Shown one piece after another: positions 7,559 through 9,759 of a DNA stretch of 9,759 nt. The first letter of the stretch is position 1. Each line of letters begins with the position of its first letter. Made by a program: the position numbers and the translations under genes. The notes below the pieces were generated by a model. That model was given only the letters and a program-made list of their open reading frames with translations, did no database searches and was not told the DNA's origin. This DNA comes from Candidatus Methanomethylophilaceae archaeon (lineage in GTDB: Archaea; Thermoplasmatota; Thermoplasmata; Methanomassiliicoccales; Methanomethylophilaceae), in assembly GCA_017475875.1 (NCBI GenBank), contig JAFVET010000166.1, positions 1-9,759 of the forward strand, given 5' to 3'.

Positions 7559-8634
7559 AGGTCCGAATACTCTACGAGTAGGTCGTCCATACTGTAACGG
7601 AGACCGAACGCCGTGTTCATCTTGCTGAGCATGTCCTCGGCTTTGTTCCCGGTGTCGGCTCCGAAAGCCTCGGCGTAAAGAATGGCGGAGATGCAGGACA
7701 TGGCTCCGTTGACCGTGTCCGTCGAGATGGCGAAGAGGTGCTTCGCCTTGACGCAGGTCAGCTTGCTGTAATCCAAGGCGCCTCCGTAAGAGAAGAAGGC
7801 GTCGAAGTTCTCCTTCGGCGTGTCGTTTCTGTATACGAACATGTTATCGAGGCCGAACCTGTTGTCCACGTCGACCAGGACGTCCTTGTCCTGGTTGAAA
7901 TAGACCGTGTCCTTTACGTTCGGGTCTACCAGGTGCGTATAGCATCTTCCAGACACGGACTCGATGACCTTGACTGCGGAAGACTGGTGGGTCTGGTAGA
8001 ACCCGGAAGACGACATGAACAGCCCGAAGACGTCGTCGGCGGTGGAATCCGTCTTTATGCCTTTGACGAAGTCGAAGCATTCGTTGAAATACCCCATGTA
8101 TTCGCTGTACCGGTCCATGACCTCCTTGGTGCCGCCGAGAAGGTTGGCGAGGATGAGGAGGTTGCTCTCAATCTTGTACGGATCCGTAAGATCAAGATAA
8201 ATCACCTCGATCCCCATCTGGCGCAGGGCGTCCGCGTTGCTCAGGCCCATAGTCACTGGCGTGAGAATGACCTTGGATCCCTTGTCGACCATGGTCTCAC
8301 CCTCAGGCGCGGAATACGAGCCTATGAAATAGTGGTTGGGGAAGAACTCGGCGAAACGGGCGCCGTACTTGTTGTCGAGGCCTGCAACTCTGTCCTCGGC
8401 ACCCAATATCTTCATGAATACAGGGATGTACTTGTGCACCATCGACACGTTCTCGATAGGGACCTGAACGCTATGGCTCAAACCGTTCGCATCGGTGAAA
8501 CTGTACGTCTTCTTGTCTGAATCATCGGTGCCTGGGCCGTCGTTGCCCTTGCCGTTCTGTGACAGGATCACGGCTGCCGCTATAAGCACCACGACTATGG
8601 CTACGGCTACGACCAGTATCTTCTTGTCTACCAT
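7555..8634 (-). CDS. Membrane-anchored ABC substrate-binding protein, FecB/BtuF/HmuT type
   Basis: This is the first gene of the importer operon, 359 residues from ATG 8634. An N-terminal anchor (residues 6-26, VDKK then a hydrophobic run) has no lipobox Cys and is followed by a Gly/Asp/Lys-rich linker (about 27-42). It then shows the two-lobed class III binding fold: FMKILGAEDRVAGLD (73-87) matches the family's early lobe, SNADALRQMGIEVIYLDLTD (132-151) is the typical strand before the domain-linking helix, and LLILANLLGGTKEVMDRYSEY (159-179) is the usual helix after it. The protein captures cargo outside the cell and delivers it to the permease. The alternative start is ATG 8643, three codons upstream. 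AGGTGG (8649-8644) lies nine bases before 8634 but touches 8643, so 8634 is preferred. Aromatics in GFYQTH (old lobe 2 region, about 211-216) might contact ligand. Cargo is unresolved among corrinoid, haem and ferric chelate. Confidence 0.9.
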   Translation of the reverse strand: MVDKKILVVAVAIVVVLIAAAVILSQNGKGNDGPGTDDSDKKTYSFTDANGLSHSVQVPIENVSMVHKYIPVFMKILGAEDRVAGLDNKYGARFAEFFPNHYFIGSYSAPEGETMVDKGSKVILTPVTMGLSNADALRQMGIEVIYLDLTDPYKIESNLLILANLLGGTKEVMDRYSEYMGYFNECFDFVKGIKTDSTADDVFGLFMSSSGFYQTHQSSAVKVIESVSGRCYTHLVDPNVKDTVYFNQDKDVLVDVDNRFGLDNMFVYRNDTPKENFDAFFSYGGALDYSKLTCVKAKHLFAISTDTVNGAMSCISAILYAEAFGADTGNKAEDMLSKMNTAFGLRYSMDDLLVEYSDL

Positions 8635-8649
8635 CAGGACCATCCACCT

Positions 8650-8670
8650 AGATGCGAATCGTTCACATCT
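8650..8670 (-). promoter_or_regulatory. Dyad/hairpin abutting the ribosome site of the importer operon
   Basis: On the - strand, AGATGTGAA (8670-8662), loop CGA (8661-8659), then TTCGCATCT (8658-8650): nine pairs counting one G-U wobble. AGGTGG follows immediately (8649-8644). In DNA it is a 21-bp dyad with one mismatch per arm; in RNA it is a 3-nt-loop hairpin right against the Shine-Dalgarno. It could be an operator just downstream of the transcription start or a translational element. The structure is seen; function is inferred. Confidence 0.5.
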
Positions 8671-8699
8671 GATAGCAATTGGCTCTAAGGTCCAAATTG

Positions 8700-8707
8700 T
8701 TATTAAT
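8700..8707. promoter_or_regulatory. AT-rich box, candidate TATA element for both divergent genes
   Basis: TTATTAAT on the + strand (ATTAATAA on the - strand) is the only strong AT-rich octamer in the 107-nt divergent gap. For the + gene it predicts transcription start near 8729 and a leader of about 22 nt, with AAATTG (8694-8699) upstream as a plausible BRE. For the - operon it predicts start near 8677 and a leader of about 40 nt. Whether one box serves both directions cannot be decided from sequence. Confidence 0.4.
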
Positions 8708-8738
8708 GTGTTAGCATGTGCACGGTGTGCTATTCTTC

Positions 8739-8742
8739 GGAG
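8739..8742 (+). promoter_or_regulatory. Shine-Dalgarno of the two-domain surface protein
   Basis: GGAG lies eight bases before ATG 8751. It fixes the start of a gene whose 3' end lies off the window, and that start also gives a clean Lys-Lys plus hydrophobic anchor. Confidence 0.55.
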
Positions 8743-8750
8743 TTGGCTAC

Positions 8751-9759
8751 ATGGAAAAGAAATATCTGATCGCTATCGCCGTGGTCGCCGTCGTGGTGAT
8801 CGTCGCCGCGGCCGCGTTCATCGTCATGAACAAGGGCGGCGACAAGAGCGACGATAAAGACAAGACGCCCGAGCCGGCTATGATGGACGACGTGAAATCG
8901 TTCATCGACGGTTACAAGGGTGTCTTCGGACCTTTCTCGGCAGAGGACGGAACCGATGCCAACGTTGCGACGGTTTCGAAAAAGAACGACAGCGAGAGGC
9001 TGCAGTACAGCAAAGTGGTCTGGACCAGGACCAACAGCGCACCGGTCGAATACAAGAACCTGGCGGATTCTCTCGCGAAGAAGGAGGCCCTGATGGGTGC
9101 CGAACCCGTCGTCCTTACGGTGGAGGGCATGAACACAACCGCCGTCAAATACGACGTCACCATGGGAACCATGAGCAAGTTCACGCTGGTCTACTTCGTC
9201 GCCTTCAAGGACAACGTGCTCATCCAATCGATAGACAACTGCCTCTACAAGACGTCCGGACACGCGACTGACGCCGAGCTCTCGGAGGTCATGACCGCAA
9301 TCGGAAAGACCGTCGGGGTCGACTCGGTCAAAGTCACGACCCCGGCCGCGCCCCAGCCCGTCGATCCAACTCCAGGCGTCGACACCAAGGGGAACGAGGC
9401 CGCCGACAAGTTCGCCAAGACCTACAGCGGAGTGTTCGGCACCTACGTTGCGAAGGACAACTCTGCCTCCGCCACCATATCCGACAAGCCCAGGACGGTG
9501 ACGTTCACCACTTCCGACACCGCCAAGGCTGATTTCGAGAAGATCAAGGCCTCCGTCAGCACCGATCCAGGTTCCTACACCGTCGTCACCGTCGACTCCT
9601 ACGCCGGCTTCGACGGCTCGTTCGCGTTCATGAAGAGCAGGGCCATGGGATCCTCAGAGGTGAGCATGCTGTACATCACAGCTTACAGAGGAGACCTGGT
9701 CGTCGACGGCACGAACCCCTACCAGTACAGGAACACCGGTTTCGCCTCTGTAGACGACA
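8751..9759 (+). CDS. Membrane-anchored extracellular protein with a duplicated domain (partial, unknown function)
   Basis: The frame is open from ATG 8751 to the window edge, 336 residues seen and no stop, so the gene is incomplete. Residues 1-26 are MEKK plus a hydrophobic helix (Y5-M26) without a lipobox Cys. A Gly/Asp/Lys-rich linker (28-40) follows, then two related domains. Copy 1 starts near V48 (FIDGYKGVFGPF, 51-62) and includes TLVYFVAFKDNVLI (145-158). Copy 2 starts near A218 (FAKTYSGVFGTY, 221-232) and includes SMLYITAYRGDLVV (305-318). A Pro/Thr-rich linker (about 195-213) joins them, so the protein is probably displayed outside the cell. I do not recognise the domain and assign no function. 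It is transcribed divergently from the importer operon and shares its anchor style, so it could be a co-regulated cargo-capturing protein, but adjacency is the only support. Codon use matches its neighbours. Confidence 0.85.
   Translation, partial: MEKKYLIAIAVVAVVVIVAAAAFIVMNKGGDKSDDKDKTPEPAMMDDVKSFIDGYKGVFGPFSAEDGTDANVATVSKKNDSERLQYSKVVWTRTNSAPVEYKNLADSLAKKEALMGAEPVVLTVEGMNTTAVKYDVTMGTMSKFTLVYFVAFKDNVLIQSIDNCLYKTSGHATDAELSEVMTAIGKTVGVDSVKVTTPAAPQPVDPTPGVDTKGNEAADKFAKTYSGVFGTYVAKDNSASATISDKPRTVTFTTSDTAKADFEKIKASVSTDPGSYTVVTVDSYAGFDGSFAFMKSRAMGSSEVSMLYITAYRGDLVVDGTNPYQYRNTGFASVDD

Noticed and set aside
6581..8520. Two long + strand frames (6581-7597 and 7738-8520) opposite the permease and the binding protein
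   Set aside because: Their translations are His/Glu/Arg-rich with no recognisable domain, while the opposite strand encodes clear family motifs.
8730..9263. 177-codon - strand frame opposite the surface protein
   Set aside because: The + strand has a ribosome site, an anchor helix and a duplicated domain; the - strand frame has no such support.
1..9759. UAG avoidance as a sign of pyrrolysine use
   Set aside because: All five complete genes end in TAA or TGA, which fits a pyrrolysine-using methanogen, but five stops are too few to support the claim and no in-frame TAG was seen.

Overview
The window most likely comes from an archaeon of moderately high GC, and the best guess is a gut-type methanogen of the Methanomassiliicoccales (Thermoplasmatota). 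The reasons are archaeal-style promoters (a TATA element about 26 nt upstream of a start codon that has no leader or Shine-Dalgarno), AGGTG/GGAGGTG ribosome sites, surface proteins held by an uncleaved-looking N-terminal helix instead of a lipobox cysteine, and a CobN-type chelatase subunit beside a FecCD-type transporter, a combination common in methanogens. The lineage is inferred from gene style; no marker gene is present.

Left part (2-2064, + strand): two tandem, clearly related multi-pass membrane proteins of the GT-C/GT87 (DUF2029) glycosyltransferase type. The first lacks its N-terminal half because the window begins inside it. The second starts at a GTG (781) just after a hairpin that would bury its own ribosome site.

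Middle (2209-5589, + strand): a large CobN/ChlH-family chelatase subunit. The open frame extends upstream to 2071, but the real start is probably ATG 2209: a TATA box lies 26 nt before it and a perfect 17-bp palindrome sits between the two, so this looks like a leaderless, repressible promoter.

Right-centre (8643 down to 5586, - strand): a three-gene ABC importer operon in the order binding protein, permease, ATPase, with both junctions being ATGA overlaps. It is of the FecBCD/BtuFCD/HmuTUV type, which imports iron chelates, corrinoids or haem. The ATPase gene meets the chelatase gene tail to tail, the two stop codons sharing one TTAA, so there is no room for a terminator between them.

Right end (8751 to the edge, + strand): a membrane-anchored extracellular protein with two copies of an unrecognised domain of about 160 residues joined by a Pro/Thr-rich linker, cut by the window edge. 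It is divergent from the transporter operon, and the 107-nt gap holds a shared AT-rich box and several dyads.

Working model (inference): the importer brings in a metallated tetrapyrrole or metal chelate, and the CobN-like protein inserts or removes a metal in the cytoplasm. Palindromes at both control points suggest metal- or corrinoid-responsive regulation. No RNA gene, mobile element or CRISPR array was seen, and there is no gene-free stretch longer than 300 bases.
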